Assembly (NCBI GenBank): GCA_009379825.1
Contig: WHTA01000038.1
Location: forward strand, 1 to 49,684
Direction of reading: 5' to 3'
Source: Streptosporangiales bacterium
GTDB lineage: Bacteria > Actinomycetota > Actinomycetes > Streptosporangiales > WHST01
Length of the DNA: 49,684 nucleotides
In this document: piece after piece, positions 40,682 through 49,624 of the stretch
How the letters are laid out: every line of letters starts with the position of its first letter
Numbering within the stretch: position 1 is the first letter of the stretch
Notes under the pieces: model-generated
Seen by the model: the letters and a program-made list of their open reading frames with translations, nothing else
Databases searched by the model: none
Told to the model about the DNA's origin: nothing
Translations under genes and position numbers: made by a program

Positions 40682-41583
40682 TGTGGCCTCCTTGCCTCTG
40701 GTCCTTCGAGAAAGCGCACCTCGACCGTAGCGTGCCGAGGTTCACGTGCGGTTGCGACGCGCAGTTCGGCGCCGTCGTCCGGCTGCGGTTCACCGAGCGC
40801 CAGCAGCTGCTCGCCGGCGAACAGCGGCCGCCGCAGGCGGTACGTCAATGAATGCAGCTGCCGTTCAGGCGCGCTGCGGCGCACCAGCTCGAGCATGAGC
40901 AGCACGAGCAGCGGCCCGTGCACGACCAGCCCGGGATAGCCCTCCACCTGCTCTGTGTAGGGCGCGTCGTAGTGGATGCGGTGTGCGTTCGCGGTGAGCG
41001 CGCTGAACCGGAACAGCAGCGTCGGGTCCGGGCGACGGGCCAGCTGCCAGCTGGCGTCCGCGGCCGGCGCGTGCTCGGTGTCGATCGCGTGCATCGCCTG
41101 CCGCCGCGGGTCCTCCCCGCTGCGGTACACGAAGTCGCTCTCCTCGACCACGCACACCTGCGCGCCCTGGCTGATCTCGTGCCGTACGGTCACGAACACC
41201 ATCTCGCCGCTGCTGCCCTGCTTCACCCGCACGTCGTGCAGCGTGCTCACCCGGCTGGCCGACACCCCGAGGGTCGGCGCCGCGCGCCACTCCGCCCGAC
41301 CACCGGCGAACATCCGTCGCCGGTCGGGCAGCGGCGGCAAGAAGTGTCCCTCCCCCGGGTGGCCGTCGGCGCCGAGCTCGGCCTGCGCCGGCCACTCCAG
41401 GAAGTACAGCCAGTGCCACATCGGCGGCAACAGGTCGCCGTCCGGCAGCGGCCTGGGCAGGTCGAGCAGGGCGCCCAGCCGTTCGGCCGGGGCGGCCGGC
41501 AGCTCGTCGCGCACGGTGACCGGGCCGGGCACCCACGACGCGAGGTACCGGTCCAGCCCTTCCGGGCGAGCGTGCATCGCCAT
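40678..41583 (-). CDS. MaoC-like mesaconyl-C4-CoA/itaconyl-CoA hydratase family protein
   Basis: 301 residues with two hot-dog domains. The N-terminal half starts LDRYLASWVPGPVTVRDELP and has PMWHWLYFLEWPAQAELGAD with HFLPPLPDRRRMFAGG, the typical pattern of FAS1-type dehydratase domains. The C-terminal half contains RFSALTANAHRIHYDAPYTE and VEGYPGLVVHGPLLVLLMLE, with catalytic Asp/His of the hydratase motif. Known relatives hydrate mesaconyl-C4-CoA or itaconyl-CoA to citramalyl-type CoA esters. It is the first gene of the leftward operon and begins close to the first GGCCGTAC repeat. Confidence 0.9.
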   Translation of the reverse strand: MAMHARPEGLDRYLASWVPGPVTVRDELPAAPAERLGALLDLPRPLPDGDLLPPMWHWLYFLEWPAQAELGADGHPGEGHFLPPLPDRRRMFAGGRAEWRAAPTLGVSASRVSTLHDVRVKQGSSGEMVFVTVRHEISQGAQVCVVEESDFVYRSGEDPRRQAMHAIDTEHAPAADASWQLARRPDPTLLFRFSALTANAHRIHYDAPYTEQVEGYPGLVVHGPLLVLLMLELVRRSAPERQLHSLTYRLRRPLFAGEQLLALGEPQPDDGAELRVATAREPRHATVEVRFLEGPEARRPQ

Positions 41584-41639
41584 CTCCCCTCAGCGGCGCC
41601 CCGCTCGCCGTCGAGTGCTGCGACCAGTCGTGTCATGAA

Positions 41640-41752
41640 TGGCCGTACAAAGGTTTCGACATTGTGGGCGTGCCGGCTGGCGGACGTCAATAGCAACTCG
41701 CAATCTCTACGAATCAACGGGAGTTGACCTCGTCAGTTTTTGGCCGTACAAA
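41640..41752. promoter_or_regulatory. Divergent promoter region with two 12-bp direct repeats
   Basis: TGGCCGTACAAA occurs at 41640-41651 and again at 41741-41752, exactly 101 bp apart and in the same orientation. Between them an additional palindrome, TCAAC (41714-41718) and GTTGA (41723-41727), is seen. The region separates the leftward hydratase operon from the rightward PrpD operon, and the GntR regulator at 45474 is the natural candidate to bind. Both sides would then be controlled together. Confidence 0.65.
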
Positions 41753-41810
41753 TGGTTGGGTCAGGCCGCGTCGTAGGCAACGACGCCCGACGGAAGCGGA
41801 AAACACGACC

Positions 41811-43010
41811 ATGGTCAGCATCACGGATACCCTCGCCAGCTGGGCACACGACTATGTCCCGGACACCGATGACCTGGCCCTCGCGCACCGGTCGCTCGTG
41901 GACACGGTCGGCGTCACGCTCGCTGCGCGTGACCACCCGGTACGTACGATCGCCGCGCAGCTGCCCGAGGTGGCGCGCTGGGCGGCCGTCGGTCACGTGC
42001 TCGACTTCGACGACCTGCACGTCGAGTCCACGGCGCACATCAGCGTGGTGATCACGCCGACGGTGCTCTCCGCAAGCGGCGACGCCCGGGCGTATCTGGC
42101 CGGTGCGGGTGTCATGGCCCGCCTCGGCACCATGCTCGGCTGGTCGCACTACGCGGCGGGCTGGCACGCCACCTGCACCGCAGGCGCACCGGCCGCGGCC
42201 GTCGCCGCCGGGGTCGCCTGGGGTCTGTCCGCACGGCAGCTGGCCACCGCCATGGCGCTTGCCGTACCGGGCGCGGGCGGCGTACAGACGGCGTTCGGCA
42301 CCGACGGCAAGTCGCTACAGGTGGGCTTCGCGGCGGAGGCCGGCATCCGCGCTGCCCGGCTGGCCCGCGCCGGCGCGACCGCCGACCCGCGCGCGCTGGA
42401 CGACTGGCTCGAGCTGGTCGGCGGCACGGCCGGGCCGGTCGACACCAGCGGACCTGCCGTGCCAGGCGGCCTCGCGATAAAGATGTTCCCCTGCTGCTAC
42501 GCGATGCAGCGGCCGATCGCCGCGCTCCGCGGGCTGCGCGGCGACATCGACGACCAGGTCGCGCACGTGACGGTGTCCACGCCCGCGGCCACCCTTCAGC
42601 CGCTCATCCACAACTACCCGCGTACCGGCCTGCAGGGCAAGTTCAGCATGCAGTACGCCGTCGCGGCGACACTGCTCGACGACTACCCGGGGTTCGCCAG
42701 CTTCACCGACCCTGCGGTCGGCCGCGGCGAGGCGCAGCAGCTGCTGTCCCGCGTCGACGTCGACCGCACCCCCGGCGGCGACGGCCTGCTGGACGGCGAG
42801 GTCGACGTACGGGTGGCGCTGGCCGGCGGCCGGACGCTGCAGGCGCGGCTGGGTGACCCGCCCGGTGCTCCGCGCCGGCCGCCCACGGACGCGGAGCTGC
42901 GGGAGAAGCTCGCCGCGTGCGGCGAGGACGTCCCGAAGCTGCTCGACGGCATCACCTGGCAGTGTGCCGCTGAGCTGCTGCGCACTGAGCTGCCACTGGT
43001 CAGGGACTGA
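41811..43010 (+). CDS. MmgE/PrpD family protein
   Basis: 399 residues, shorter than the 440-460 usual for 2-methylcitrate dehydratase or cis-aconitate decarboxylase. Motifs: LAHRSLVDTVGVTLAARDHP, AAVGHVLDFDDLHVESTAHI, YAAGWHATCTAGAPAAAVAA, GTDGKSLQVGFAAEAGIRAA and IKMFPCCYAMQRPIAALRGL, and NYPRTGLQGKFSMQYAVAAT later. The residues HVLDFDDxH and KMFPCC are those around the family active site. It may hydrate, dehydrate or decarboxylate an acid. It opens the rightward operon; CoA-transferase follows 4 bp later. ATG 41811 has CGGAAG upstream. Confidence 0.9.
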   Translation: MVSITDTLASWAHDYVPDTDDLALAHRSLVDTVGVTLAARDHPVRTIAAQLPEVARWAAVGHVLDFDDLHVESTAHISVVITPTVLSASGDARAYLAGAGVMARLGTMLGWSHYAAGWHATCTAGAPAAAVAAGVAWGLSARQLATAMALAVPGAGGVQTAFGTDGKSLQVGFAAEAGIRAARLARAGATADPRALDDWLELVGGTAGPVDTSGPAVPGGLAIKMFPCCYAMQRPIAALRGLRGDIDDQVAHVTVSTPAATLQPLIHNYPRTGLQGKFSMQYAVAATLLDDYPGFASFTDPAVGRGEAQQLLSRVDVDRTPGGDGLLDGEVDVRVALAGGRTLQARLGDPPGAPRRPPTDAELREKLAACGEDVPKLLDGITWQCAAELLRTELPLVRD

Positions 43011-43014
43011 TCCG

Positions 43015-44199
43015 ATGGCGCCACTCCCCCTCGAAGGCACCACCGTCGTCAGCGTCGAACAGGCCGTGGCAGCGCCGTTCGCAACCAGGCAGCTTGCCGA
43101 CCTCGGCGCCCGGGTGATAAAGATCGAGCGGCCGGGCGGCGGCGACTTCGCCCGGCGATACGACACCACCGTGCACGGCCAGGCGAGCTACTTCGTCTGG
43201 CTGAACCGGTCCAAGGAGTCGCTGACCGTCGACCTCAAGGCACCGGCCGGCCGGAAGATACTCGACCAGCTGCTCGCCGACGCCGACGTGTTCGTCCAGA
43301 ACCTCGCGCCGGGAGCGGCGGCCAGGCTCGGGTGCGACGCCGCCACGCTGAACGAGCGGTTCCCTTCGCTCGTGGCGTGCACGGTCAACGGGTACGGCTC
43401 GGCCGGCTCCTGGTCCGACCGCAAGGCCTACGACCTCCTGGTGCAGTGCCAGACCGGCCTGGTGTCACTGACAGGCACGCCCGAGGAGGCCGCGAAGGTC
43501 GGCATCTCCGTCGCCGACATCGCCGCCGGCATGTACGCGTACTCCGGCATCCTCACCTCGCTGCTCACCCGCGCGACGACGGGGAACGCGCCGGCCGTCG
43601 AGGTCTCGCTGTTCGACGCACTCGCCGAGTGGATGAGCCAGCCGGCGTACTACACCAAGTACGCCGGCACCCAGCCGCCACGGGTCGGCGCACAGCACGC
43701 GACGATCGCGCCCTACGGCCCGTACACCGCCGCCGACGGCAAGGACGTGCTCCTCGCCATCCAGAACGAACGCGAGTGGGCCGAGCTGTGCCGGCAGTTC
43801 TTGGGCCAGCCGGACCTCGTGCACGACCCCCGGTTCGCCACCGGTTCTGCCCGGGTCGCCCATCGCGACGAGCTGAACGCCGTGGTGTCGGCACGGTTCG
43901 CCCAGCTCGACAGCGCCGATGCCATGGCCCGGCTCGACGCAGCGAACATCGCCAACGCCGGGGTGAACTCCGTACCGGAGTTCCTCGACCATCCGGTGCT
44001 CGCCGAGCGCGACCGCTGGCGCGACGTGGGCATCCCCGGCGGCAGCATGCAGGCGCTCGTACCGCCGACCAACCTCACCGGGATCACGGCGCGGATGGAC
44101 CCGGTGCCCGCCGCAGGCGAGCACACCGACGACATCCTCGCCGCGCTCGGCCACGAACCCACCACCATCGCACGTCTCCGCGCCGACGGAGTCGTCTGA
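43015..44199 (+). CDS. Class III CoA-transferase (CaiB/Frc family)
   Basis: 394 residues. Motifs: TTVVSVEQAVAAPFATRQLA, DLGARVIKIERPGGGDFARR, YFVWLNRSKESLTVDLKAPA, FVQNLAPGAAARLGC and YGSAGSWSDRKAYDLLVQCQ. The catalytic Asp lies in the latter segment (KAYDLLVQ). IAPYGPYTAADGKDVLLAIQ and the final NLTGITARMDPVP fit. These enzymes pass CoA from one acid to another, e.g. succinyl-CoA to mesaconate or itaconate. Placed between PrpD and acyl-CoA dehydrogenase it should activate the acid of the pathway. The start is ATG 43015, four bases after the PrpD stop. Confidence 0.93.
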   Translation: MAPLPLEGTTVVSVEQAVAAPFATRQLADLGARVIKIERPGGGDFARRYDTTVHGQASYFVWLNRSKESLTVDLKAPAGRKILDQLLADADVFVQNLAPGAAARLGCDAATLNERFPSLVACTVNGYGSAGSWSDRKAYDLLVQCQTGLVSLTGTPEEAAKVGISVADIAAGMYAYSGILTSLLTRATTGNAPAVEVSLFDALAEWMSQPAYYTKYAGTQPPRVGAQHATIAPYGPYTAADGKDVLLAIQNEREWAELCRQFLGQPDLVHDPRFATGSARVAHRDELNAVVSARFAQLDSADAMARLDAANIANAGVNSVPEFLDHPVLAERDRWRDVGIPGGSMQALVPPTNLTGITARMDPVPAAGEHTDDILAALGHEPTTIARLRADGVV

Positions 44200-44232
44200 G
44201 AAGTCAACCAGCCCGACCAAGGAGCCGACCAG

Positions 44233-45399
44233 GTGAGCACTCTCGATCTGCTGAGCCGCGACGAACAGCTGATCGTCGCGGCAGTACGTGATTTCGTGGA
44301 CAAGGAGATCAAGCCGGTCGTCCAGGAGCTCGAGCACGCCAACACCTACCCGGAAGACCTGATCGAGCAGATGAAGCAGCTCGGCATCTTCGGTCTGGCG
44401 ATCCCTGAGGAGTACGAGGGCACCGAGGTGTCGGCGTCGTGCTACGTCCTCGTCACCGAGGAGCTCGCCCGCGGCTGGATGAGCCTCGCAGGTGCCATGG
44501 GCGGGCACACGGTGGTGTCGAAGCTGTTGCTGCACTTCGGCACCGAGGAACAGAAGCAGCGTTACCTGCCGCGGATGGCCACCGGCGAGGTGCGCGCCAC
44601 CATGGCGCTGACCGAGCCTGGCGGCGGCTCGGACCTGCAGGCCATGCGCACCGTCGCCCGCAAGGACGACGGCAGTTACGTCATCAACGGCGGCAAGACC
44701 TGGATCACCAACGCGCGCAGGTCGCAGCTGATCGCGTTGCTGTGCAAGACGGACCCGGACGCCGAGCCGAAGCACAAGGGCATCTCCGTACTGCTCGTCG
44801 AGCAGGGGCCTGGCCTGACCGTCTCGCGGGACCTGCCGAAGCTGGGTTACAAGGGCGTGGAGAGCTGCGAGCTTGTTTTCGACGACTACCGGGCACCGGC
44901 CGACGCCGTGCTCGGCGGTGTCGAGGGCAACGGGTTCGCCCAGATGATGAAGGGCCTGGAGACCGGGCGCCTGCAGGTCGCGGCGCGTGCCCTCGGCGTA
45001 GGCCGGGCCGCGCTCGACGACTCGCTGCAGTACGCGCAGGAGCGCGAGGCGTTCGGCAAGCCGATCTGGCGGCACCAGTCGGTGGGCAACTACCTGGCCG
45101 ACATGGCCACGAAGCTGTCCGCGGCGCGACACCTCACCCTGCACGCCGCACGCGAGGCCGACGCCGGCAGGCGGGTGGACATGGAGGCCGGCATGGCGAA
45201 GCTGCTCGCGTCCGAGACGGCCATGGAGGTCGCGCTGAACGCCGTACGCGTCCACGGCGGCTACGGGTACTCGACCGAGTTCGACGTGGAGCGCTACTTC
45301 CGCGACGCGCCGTTGATGATCGTCGGTGAAGGGACCAACGAGATCCAGCGCAACGTCATCGTCCGCCAGCTCGTCTCGCGCGGCGGCCTGGACGCGTGA
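44233..45399 (+). CDS. Acyl-CoA dehydrogenase
   Basis: 388 residues, FAD-dependent, forming a double bond in an acyl-CoA. Motifs: QLGIFGLAIPEEYEGTEVSA, MALTEPGGGSDLQAMRTVAR, YVINGGKTWITNARRSQLIA, YAQEREAFGKPIWRHQSVGN and VRVHGGYGYSTEFDVERYFR. The catalytic Glu is in VGEGTNEIQ, near residue 366. The length is normal. GTG 44233 is preceded by AAGGAG. It is 33 bp after the CoA-transferase, in the same operon, and would produce the enoyl-CoA that the hydratase acts on. Short-chain substrate likely. Confidence 0.94.
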   Translation: MSTLDLLSRDEQLIVAAVRDFVDKEIKPVVQELEHANTYPEDLIEQMKQLGIFGLAIPEEYEGTEVSASCYVLVTEELARGWMSLAGAMGGHTVVSKLLLHFGTEEQKQRYLPRMATGEVRATMALTEPGGGSDLQAMRTVARKDDGSYVINGGKTWITNARRSQLIALLCKTDPDAEPKHKGISVLLVEQGPGLTVSRDLPKLGYKGVESCELVFDDYRAPADAVLGGVEGNGFAQMMKGLETGRLQVAARALGVGRAALDDSLQYAQEREAFGKPIWRHQSVGNYLADMATKLSAARHLTLHAAREADAGRRVDMEAGMAKLLASETAMEVALNAVRVHGGYGYSTEFDVERYFRDAPLMIVGEGTNEIQRNVIVRQLVSRGGLDA

Positions 45400-45473
45400 G
45401 ACGACATCGTGACCGCTGACGTCATGGAGGAGTGCTCCTACTACATTCGCAGGTGAGTTCGGGGAGGTGGCAG

Positions 45474-46229
45474 ATGGCGCAGCGTACCGGCGCGAGCGGT
45501 CGCGACAGTGCGTACGTTCGGCTGGCGCAAGAGCTGCGTGCCGCCATCCTCAGGCACGAGTTCCCCGACGGCGTACGGCTGCCCACCGAGGCGGAGCTCG
45601 CCGAGAGCCACAAGGTCAGCAGGCAGACGGTGCGGCGCGCGTTCCAGGACCTCGTCGCCGAAGGCATGGTCTACCGGGTGCCCGGGCGCGGGACGTTCGC
45701 GGCGCCACGTGAGGGGCAGTACCTCAGGCAGTTCGGGTCGGTCGAGGACCTGATGGGCCTGTCCATCGACACCAACATGCGGCTGATCTCGCCGCTGCGG
45801 CAGCAGGTCGACCTGGACACCGCCGGCCGGCTGCGGCTGCAGTCCGACCGGGTGTACAAGCTCGCGTTCCTCCGCATCCACGACGAGGTGCCGTTCTGCC
45901 ACACCACCGTGCACCTGCCGCCGGCCGTGGGCCAGCTCGTGGAGCGCGTACCGGAGTTGCTCGAACCTGGCGCCTCCAGCCACATCACGGTCATCGGCCT
46001 GCTCGACCCGCGGCTGCCCGATCCCATCTCCGAAGCGGAGCAGAGCATCACCATCGGCGTCGCGACGGCCGAGGTGGCTGAATACCTGGGCTGCTGCCCC
46101 GGCCAGCCGCTGCTGCGCGTCGACCGGCTCTACTTCAGCTCGACCAACCAGCCGGTCGAGCTGGCGATCAGCTACTTCAACCCCGAGCACTACTCCTACC
46201 GGGTACGGCTGCGCCGCAACCTCCGCTGA
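45474..46229 (+). CDS. GntR-family regulator with UTRA domain
   Basis: 251 residues. The N-terminal winged helix reads YVRLAQELRAAILRHEFPDG, RLPTEAELAESHKVSRQTVR and RAFQDLVAEGMVYRVPGRGT. From about residue 95 a UTRA ligand domain follows (HutC type): RLRLQSDRVYKLAFLRIHDE, GVATAEVAEYLGCCPGQPLL and ELAISYFNPEHYSYRVRLRR. ATG 45474 follows GGGGAGG. It closes the rightward operon, and its direct-repeat target candidates lie at the divergent promoter. An intermediate of the pathway is the likely inducer. Confidence 0.93.
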   Translation: MAQRTGASGRDSAYVRLAQELRAAILRHEFPDGVRLPTEAELAESHKVSRQTVRRAFQDLVAEGMVYRVPGRGTFAAPREGQYLRQFGSVEDLMGLSIDTNMRLISPLRQQVDLDTAGRLRLQSDRVYKLAFLRIHDEVPFCHTTVHLPPAVGQLVERVPELLEPGASSHITVIGLLDPRLPDPISEAEQSITIGVATAEVAEYLGCCPGQPLLRVDRLYFSSTNQPVELAISYFNPEHYSYRVRLRRNLR

Positions 46230-46232
46230 CGG

Positions 46233-47829
46233 CTAGCCGCCGGCCAGGTCGCGCCGCCGGAACGCGGCGAACGCCAGCGCGCCGAGTACGGCTGCGGCGG
46301 CGAGGAGTGCGAGCACGGGCGTGAATGCGAAGTCCTCGACCGGCAACCGCGGGATGTGCTGCAACGGCGAGGTGTTCATCAGCCAGCTCGGCCACCCCAG
46401 GTTCGGCGCGAAGAACCGCACGATCCCGCCGTAGACGAGCACCGCCCACGCCACACCCACGACTCGCGGCACGGCGGCGAAGAGCAGCGCCGCCAGCGCG
46501 AGCACGAGGAGCACCTCGGGCGCCCGGACGAGGTACGCGGCGGTGAGCTCGGCGACCAGGCTCGCGTCACCGCCCGCGGCGACCGCACCCACACCGGTCG
46601 CCACGCCGGTCGCGGTCAGCAGCAGCACCGCGGCGCCCCCGGCGACGAGGATCGAGCTGCCCAACCAGGCGGACCGACCGGTCGCGGCCGCGAGCACCGG
46701 CGTGACGCGGCCACCGGTCTCGTCCTTGCGCCAGGCCTGCAACCGCGAGGATGGCGAAGGCGCCCACCACCGACGTAATCATGACCACCATCAGGCTCAG
46801 GTACCCGCGCAGCACGTCCACACCGCCGCCGAAGAAGTCGGCGTCGGCGCTCGCTGCGACCAGCGGGCCCAGCCTGCCGTAGACCAGGCCCGCGGCGAAC
46901 AGCACCACGAGCCACCACAGGATCGTCCGCCGCCGCAGCCGCACCTCGAGCGCGAGCACCGACCGCACCCACCGCGGCGCCGCGGCGCGCCCCGTCCTGG
47001 ACGGCAGCAGGCCGGCACCGAAGTCCCGCCGCGCCGACAGCACGTACGCGCCCGCGGTAGCCAGCACGGCGAACCCGACGGACAGCAGCAGCGGCCACCA
47101 CCGCTGGTCGTCGAGCACGCGGGTCAGCAGCGGCCACGCCAACGGCGACAGCCAGGCGAGAGCACCGCCGTCCTCGTCGTTCACCACGCCGAACGCCCGC
47201 AACGCCCACGCCACACCGAGCACCATGGCCGCCAACCCACCGGCGGCCCTGGAGTGCTCGGTCAGCTGCGTGGCGCAGGCCGTGACGCCGGCGAAGACCA
47301 GGCCGGTCGCGGCAACGCCTGCGCCGAAGAGCAACGAGCTGTCGCCGGGAAAGCCCAGCCCCATGAGTGCAACCGCGATCAACCCGCCTAGACCGGCGTT
47401 CGCCAGCACCGCGAGCACGAGTGCTGCGGTCAACGACGCGTGCCGGCCGACCACGGCCGCACGCACCAGCTCCGCCCGGCCGTTCTGCTCCTCGGCACGG
47501 GTGTGCCGGGCAACGAGCAGGATGCTCATGAACGCGGCGGCGAGCAGGAACTCCATGGTGTAACCGAGGAAGTACCGCTCCAGCGTGACGTGCTCGAGGC
47601 CGAACAACGGTCCGGCGAACACCCGGCCCATCGCGTTGTTCAGCAGGTCGACCGACTCCTGCAGCTGCTGCCGCGATGTCGTCGTCATCGACAACACCGT
47701 GTAGAAGTACGGCACGAACGCCGTGACGGCGAGCAGCCAGACGGGCAGCTTGACCCGGTCGCGGCGCAGCCCGATACGCACCAGGGCGCCGGAGCCGGTC
47801 AGCGCGCCGGCCACCGAGCGGCGCGTCAT
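46233..47829 (-). pseudogene. ABC exporter permease, frameshifted
   Basis: About 531 residues if repaired, resembling exporters of the polyketide antibiotic type (TnrB3-like). The first 360 residues are in one frame with about seven helices (VWLLAVTAFVPYFYTVLSMT, YFLGYTMEFLLAAAFMSILL, GVVNDEDGGALAWLSPLAWP). After VVGAFAILAV the frame is lost near 46741 by one extra base; the rest is QAWRKDETGGRVTPVLAAAT and ILVAGGAAVLLLTATG to AAFRRRDLAGG. The ATG overlaps the stop of the ATPase (ATGA). A true break would make the exporter incomplete. Confidence 0.85.
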
Positions 47830-48704
47830 CGCGCCGCTCCCGCCCCGTAGTGCCTGAGCATCAGCTCCTCGAGGGTGGGCGGGTGCGTGGTCAACGCGCG
47901 GATGCCGTACTCCCCCAGGTGTTTCATCGCCGCGTCGAGGTGTTCCGCGTCCACCGTGAACCGCGCCCGGGTGCCCGCGACGTCGGCATCGTGCACACCG
48001 GCGAGGTCGCCGAGACCGCCGACCGGCATTGCGGTCTCCGCCTCCACGGTCGTACGGGTCAGGTGCCGTAGCTCGGCCAGCGTCCCCGACTGCACGATGC
48101 TGCCCTGCCTGTCGGCCAGCCGCTCCACCTGGGCGAGGATGTGGCTGGACAGCAGCACCGTGCGCCCGGCCGCCCGCACTTCGCCGACCACCTCCTGGAA
48201 CGCCGCCTCCATCAACGGGTCGAGCCCCGACGTCGGCTCGTCGAGCAGCAGCAGCTCCACCTCGGACGCCAGGGCGGCGACGAGCGCGACCTTCTGCCTG
48301 TTGCCCTTGGAGTAGGTGCGGCCCTTCTTCGTCGGGTCGAGCTCGAACCGGTCGATCAGCTCGGTGCGGCGCTTCCTGTCCAGCCCGCCGCGCAGCCGGC
48401 CGAGCACGTCGATCGCCTCACCGCCGGTGAAGTTGGGCCACAGCTCGACGTCGCCAGGCACCTACGCAAGCCGCCGGTGCAGCTCGACCGCGTCCGCCCA
48501 CGGGTCGCCGCCGAGCAGGCGCGCCCGGCCGTCGTCGGCGCGCAACAGCCCGAGCAACACCCGGATGGTCGTGGACTTCCCCGCCCCGTTGGGACCGAGG
48601 AAGCCGTGGACCTCGCCGATGCGGACGGTGAGGTCCAGGCCGTCGAGTGCGCGGGTGGCGCCGTACGTCTTGACCAGCCCCTCGGTAACCACGGCGGTGT
48701 TCAT
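47826..48704 (-). pseudogene. ABC exporter ATP-binding protein with in-frame stop
   Basis: 292 codons from ATG 48704. The first 80 residues hold Walker A ([20 protein letters not shown]). A TAG at 48464-48462 (codon 81, where HRRLA-stop-VPGDVELWPN is expected to read LAYVPGDV) interrupts the frame. A single C-to-G change from TAC (Tyr) explains it. After it the frame is intact: ELIDRFELDPTKKGRTYSKG, NRQKVALVAALASEVELLLL, DEPTSGLDPLMEAAFQEVVG, TVLLSSHILAQVERLADRQG. Part of a TetR-ATPase-permease operon for drug or metabolite export. A nonsense mutation or an error. A late restart at GTG/ATG is possible but would lack Walker A. Confidence 0.88.
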
Positions 48705-49288
48705 CGGCTGCTCCGGTAGGTGGTGTGCCGCAGCACGTGCACGAGGTACTCCTCGATCTCCGCCGCGCTGCACGAGTCCGGGTAGGTCAGCAGGTGCGTG
48801 GCGACCGCGCCGGTGAGGATCCGCTGGATGACCGCCAGGTCGGTGTCGGGCGGGAAGTCGCCGCGGTCGCGCGCCTGCTCGAGCACGGCGGCGATCGCCC
48901 GGTCGCGCTGGTCGATGCTCGCCTCCCGGTACGCCTTGGCGAAGTCCGGATGGTCCTGCATCGACGTCATCAGCCTGCGGGTGAGCTGACGCAGCCGCGG
49001 ACGCGCGAGCGTCTGCGCCCAGTACGACAGCATCTCCTCGACGTCGGCGACCTCGGGCAGCTCCGCCGGCTCCTGGTGCCCGGCCTTGATCGCGGCGATG
49101 ACCAGCTGGTCCCGCTCCGCGTACCGCCGGTAGACCGTCGCCCTGGTGACCCCGGCGCGCCGGGCGACCTGCTCGACGCTGACCGCACCGATGCCGCGGT
49201 CGATCAGCAGGTCGAGCGCAGCCGCCACGATGCCGGCGTCCGCCTCGGCACTCCGCGGCCGCCCAGGCCCGCGGCTGGTGGTGACCAT
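48701..49288 (-). CDS. TetR-family regulator of the ABC exporter
   Basis: 195 residues. The helix-turn-helix is [40 protein letters not shown] and [18 protein letters not shown]. The C-terminal domain, [20 protein letters not shown] and [20 protein letters not shown], resembles TetR_C_11-type domains. It overlaps the ATPase start by ATGA and heads the operon, with a palindrome 9 bp upstream. It should repress the exporter until an inducer is bound. ATG 49288 is preceded by a weak ribosome site. Confidence 0.92.
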   Translation of the reverse strand: MVTTSRGPGRPRSAEADAGIVAAALDLLIDRGIGAVSVEQVARRAGVTRATVYRRYAERDQLVIAAIKAGHQEPAELPEVADVEEMLSYWAQTLARPRLRQLTRRLMTSMQDHPDFAKAYREASIDQRDRAIAAVLEQARDRGDFPPDTDLAVIQRILTGAVATHLLTYPDSCSAAEIEEYLVHVLRHTTYRSSR

Positions 49289-49297
49289 GGGGAAACA

Positions 49298-49316
49298 ATA
49301 CAGAGCAGCACTGTAT
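49298..49316. promoter_or_regulatory. TetR operator upstream of exporter operon
   Basis: ATACAG (49298-49303) and CTGTAT (49311-49316) are perfect 6-bp arms with a 7-bp spacer, 9 bp before the TetR start. The site is markedly AT-richer than its flanks. The arrangement fits autorepression. Confidence 0.65.
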
Positions 49317-49340
49317 CGAAATAAGGGCGGAAGTAGGACC

Positions 49341-49624
49341 GCGTAGTACGTGGGAGTCCGCGCCCCGCCTACGGCGGCACGGGGGCGCCGGCAGCGACCG
49401 CATGCCCGGCGCCGCGACCGCCGGCACAGCCGGTCGACCCGCCCCGCCCGCACCCAGTCGGCGGCCGCGGCGAGCGAGTGCAGGCGTCCGCGACACCGGG
49501 CCGCCCCGCAGTACATGGGGGTCCGGCCGCGCCTACCGCGACTCCGGCGCTCCCACGACCTCGCAGCACATGGGCCTCCTACCGCGACACCGCGGCAGCA
49601 CATGGGGAGGCCACGCCTACCGCG
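49341..49624. repeat. Four degenerate copies of an intergenic repeat
   Basis: Copies at 49341-49375, 49507-49541, 49563-49586 and 49594-49624 share the frame GCAGYACATGGG, then a variable part, then GCCTACCGCG (the first copy as GTAGTACGTGGG ... GCCTACGGC). After the first and last copies, about 60 bp of GC-rich sequence are also alike (49373-49431 and 49621-49680). The region between the TetR gene and the next gene is thus built from partly duplicated sequence. Nothing else is recognisable in it. Confidence 0.7.
49369..49570 (-). pseudogene. Degenerate copy of the 3' end of the next gene
   Basis: On the minus strand, [20 protein letters not shown] followed by a stop at 49371-49369 nearly repeats the final [20 protein letters not shown] of the gene entering from the right edge. 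In another frame upstream of it [19 protein letters not shown] can be read, so at least one frameshift lies between. It looks like a decayed tandem copy of the end of that gene. The family is unknown to me. Confidence 0.5.

Noticed and set aside
38030-40939. A long open frame on the plus strand opposite the ADH and ALDH genes
   Set aside because: It is antisense to two well-conserved enzymes, has Arg/His-rich composition typical of high-GC shadow frames and no recognisable domain.
45424-45440. AGGAG-TG-CTCCT palindrome before the GntR gene
   Set aside because: Short arms that may be chance overlap of a ribosome-like sequence; not conserved with the TGGCCGTACAAA repeats.
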